In this document: positions 61,288-64,000 of the stretch, piece by piece
Position numbering within the stretch: position 1 is the first letter of the stretch
Layout of the letters: every line of letters starts with the position of its first letter
DNA from: Casuarius casuarius
Lineage: Eukaryota > Chordata > Aves > Casuariiformes > Casuariidae
Assembly: GCA_003342895.1 (NCBI GenBank)
Contig: PTFA01000311.1
Span: forward strand, 687,804-751,803
Direction of reading: 5' to 3'
DNA length: 64,000 nucleotides
Program-made: the position numbers and the translations under genes
The notes under the pieces: model-generated
Told to the model about the DNA's origin: nothing
Database searches by the model: none
Seen by the model: the letters and a program-made list of their open reading frames with translations, nothing else

Positions 61288-62200
61288 TTATTAAAGAATC
61301 TGTCAAAGTGTAGAAGCGTGAAGCACTGGAACAACAGTTTGTTGGCCCTCAGCCATATCTTAGAGTATGTTTATCATCCTAGTCCTGCCCAGGATCTCTG
61401 GGTACTACTGAAGTCAAAACAGTTTTAAATGAGAATGAACATGTTCAGGCTGTAGCAGCCATTTACTGTCCTGAGAATTTTACAGTGTTGAAATGGTAAA
61501 TTATGATTCTTTTGAGATGACTAGTATGGTAAAAAGTGGGTTTCCCACAGTGCTGGGTACACATTGTAGTGCAGAGAAAGAGATAATTATTATTCTGTGA
61601 TTATTGTTATTATGACTATAATCAGAAGGACAGCTTTGATTTTTGTTGCCCTGGCTACTCATAAGCGACTTGATGGCATGTTTGATATGTGTTGATAGTT
61701 ATTGGTTTCAGTAGGCCAACCAGTGGGCTAAGGTGTTTCATGTAGGTATGAAATTAAGTTTGTAAAGTGAGGTGCTGCCTGAAATGTATTTTCGTATGTC
61801 CTCTCTCAACCACTTCTATGTAATACTGAAAACAAACATCATCACAGTTATGAGACCAGCACATATTTAAATGCCTCTCTACGCATCCAGAACAACCCAA
61901 TACATGAATGTCTATCTGCAAGCTGCCAGTCCAGCAAAGCTTCCAGCTCCCCTCCCCGTGGGTGGCTCCTCTCAGCAGCATGGGAAGCATTGCTTTGGGG
62001 GGATTTAAATAGTACAGCTTCCTTTTATCTTACAGACTGAGGGCTATTAGCATAGAGTTTAGTTTCCTGTGTTTAGAAAAACAGAAGAATGAAAGCACAG
62101 AAGGAGCACATCTGTTGCTATTTTACAGAAGTGATTCAGACTTTTTCAAGTAGTCCATTCCTCCTGTCTCCTTTAGTGTCTTTCAAAAGTGAAGTTTGTC

Positions 62201-62271
62201 TTTGCATGCACTGGCTATGAAAAGGGAATGTCCTAATTTGTGTGCATTGGCTAAAAAGAGGTATGTCCTAA
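62201..62271. repeat. Tandem duplication, two ~36-bp units
   Basis: Units 62201-62236 and 62237-62271 abut exactly. Both run TTTG..TGCA.TGGCTA..AAA..G..ATGTCCTAA. By hand alignment about 28 of 36 positions agree, with one gap. It is an old local duplication and not a known transposon. Confidence 0.8.
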
Positions 62272-64000
62272 CAGATATATTCCTTTCCTCTAAGCTAACT
62301 ATGGAAAAGGAAGTTACTTACCTGCCCTAGAAGTTGCTTCAACCTCTTTTCAGTGACACAGCTGCATAATTTTCTGCCAAGACTGGTGCTATTTTTCACT
62401 CTAAAAAACTTTCATTTCTTCTGTATAACGCAGGTAGGAGTTATCAGCCTTTTTATCACATACTGTGTGCATTGCTGCAGAGGGTCTAGCCAGCATGGCA
62501 GCTTCAGCTTGGCAGAAGCTGTACAAACACACATGAAGATACAGTACTTCCACTGGGAGAAGTTACAGTGTAATTTGTGTTCTCTTAAGGCAAAAAAGAG
62601 ACCTGTTCCACTAGATTGCCCTGCTTCATGTGCTTTCTCACAGGTCCCGAGTGCTGCTTTACTCTCACTGGTTACACTGCTGAAAGTTTGGGAGTCTTCA
62701 GAGATGGCAGCACAGGAAAGACAGGACTGCCTATCTGCTGCTCTGAAGAGAGCAGTTTGCAAAAGATGCTCCATAAAAACTTCTGCACTGTTTCTTTCTC
62801 TCCATCTCCTGAGATCCCACCCCTGAAGATACCCTCTCTATGCTAAATATAAGAAAAAATGTTACCGACTGCTTCTTACTTTCCAGACAGTATAGTCCAA
62901 ACTTTTCATTAAGCTTCAGAGGATTCATAGTCCCTCAAATTCTTTAAATATCCTGAAAAAAAGATGCCACTCTACTTCTGCAAGAAAAATTACTGAAATG
63001 AAGAACTGCCAGAAATAATGAACACTGTGAAGTGTCTTTAAGCACCTGACTACAAACAAAAGTGGGCTCGTGTAAAGTTCCCATGAGCCCTTCCTTAGTC
63101 TGATGGTCAAGGACTGCTCCTCCACCTCCAGAGCCCTGGGGAAGTTGACTCTTTCTTTTTGCATGCAGGGTCTCAGAAGGCTAATAAGCCCCTGCCGCTT
63201 CCAGGCGCTGGCCTTTTAATGCAGCTCATGGCACCCTGCTGCAACTCAGTTACTCTCCCCTTGGGTCCCATTCCCCCATGGAGTGGTGTGCCCCACAGGG
63301 AGCTTCCCACCACACCACACAGTTCCCATACAGAGCTTGAAGCATGGTGAAGTCAGGCTCTTGTGCAGCAGAAATGAATCTATATTACTTGAAATGTTTT
63401 AAATACCTCAAAATACAACTCTACTTCGTGAGGTCTTGTATGCAGTCTAAGCTTGAATTCAACTTGTACCTGTGTGACCAGGATGGAGAAACTGAAAATG
63501 GAGTTATTATGAAAGAAATGCATTCAAACCCTAGCAACGTATAATCTTTACCCTAAATGTATTCCTGTCATTGCCTCAGTCTTAGTAGTAATGAATCTAT
63601 TTCACGTACACCTTAGATTGCTGCAAGGTTTTGTAACACCTTATAAAGACGTGTTCCCAAATCTCAAATGACTGCATAAAAATCTCTTTGTTTGAAGCTT
63701 TAATTTTAGGCATAAGTTTGATAAATTGTTGATTAATTAGTTTCCTGATCACCTCCGGAACTTTATTTGTTTACATCACCCCAGTTCAGTATAAAACAAA
63801 TAATTATTTCTGGTTCCCCATGTTTTTTGCAACAGAGTCAGTTGCTTCCGTTCTTTTTCACAGCTCATTCTACTACCACAAACAAGAGGTGGCCAGAAGG
63901 ATGAAAATTAAAGACAGAAGACTGCAGGGCCTGAGGTCTGTAGGGATTCTCCTCAGGGTATCTGCAGACAAGATGAATTCTATAGCAGTAGGTTTTAGAT

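Larger units (their letters stand above)
58660..64000. other. Gene-free stretch to window end
   Basis: No coding gene is supported. Includes poly-A at 59.6 kb, an 11-C run at 61.17 kb, a ZNF143-like site at 61.28 kb and a tandem duplication at 62.2 kb. A 157-codon plus-strand frame (62353-62826) is the second longest in the window. It overlaps a 120-codon antisense frame, and neither has a recognisable domain. Confidence 0.65.

Noticed and set aside
62353..62826. 157-codon plus-strand frame as a gene
   Set aside because: No recognisable motif. A 120-codon antisense frame covers most of the same DNA, so low stop density is the simpler explanation.
1..64000. CRISPR array, bacterial operon, phage or endogenous retrovirus
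   Set aside because: No regularly spaced repeats, no packed genes, and no LTR pair or gag/pol-like frame could be recognised. The only reverse transcriptase remnants are CR1 type.

Overview
This window looks like vertebrate nuclear DNA, most likely from a bird. It is AT-leaning and CpG-poor, with no bacterial-style gene packing. The only clear transposable elements are CR1 LINE fragments of the kind that dominate avian genomes, plus faint relics of older amniote repeats (MIR/core-SINE, L2-like, and short hairpin-type elements). I see no mammalian L1, Alu or B1 sequence. The low density of recognisable repeats fits a bird better than a turtle or crocodilian, although that is an inference.

No cellular protein-coding exon, tRNA, rRNA or CRISPR array could be supported. 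The longest ATG-initiated open frames (161, 157, 149, 142 and 135 codons) match no protein I recognise. They often overlap open frames on the opposite strand, and several sit in compositionally biased DNA, so I treat them as chance. The window is best described as intergenic or deep intronic sequence. A small exon or an lncRNA could still be hidden here, and only transcript data would show it.

Layout: 1-5850 is mostly unique sequence with small simple repeats and an old hairpin-repeat relic. 5855-21500 holds a second hairpin relic with a CRE-like site, a small CpG-richer island near 7.3-7.6 kb, an E-box cluster near 10.3 kb, two MIR-like relics and a 25-T tract. 21512-22608 is a 5'-truncated CR1 on the plus strand with a decayed reverse transcriptase. 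22612-42015 is long unique DNA with homeodomain-type, octamer and other candidate regulatory clusters, a purine-rich block and an L2-like 3' tail. 42020-42830 is a much older, L3-like CR1 relic. 42835-58384 is unique DNA with octamer and forkhead motif pairs and an 18-bp palindrome. 58388-58656 is a minus-strand CR1 3' end. 58660-64000 is unique DNA with a 36-bp tandem duplication.

Nothing here forms an operon, a pathway or a clearly novel system. The most useful follow-ups are the clustered transcription-factor motifs, which may mark conserved noncoding enhancers, and the family of decayed hairpin repeats.
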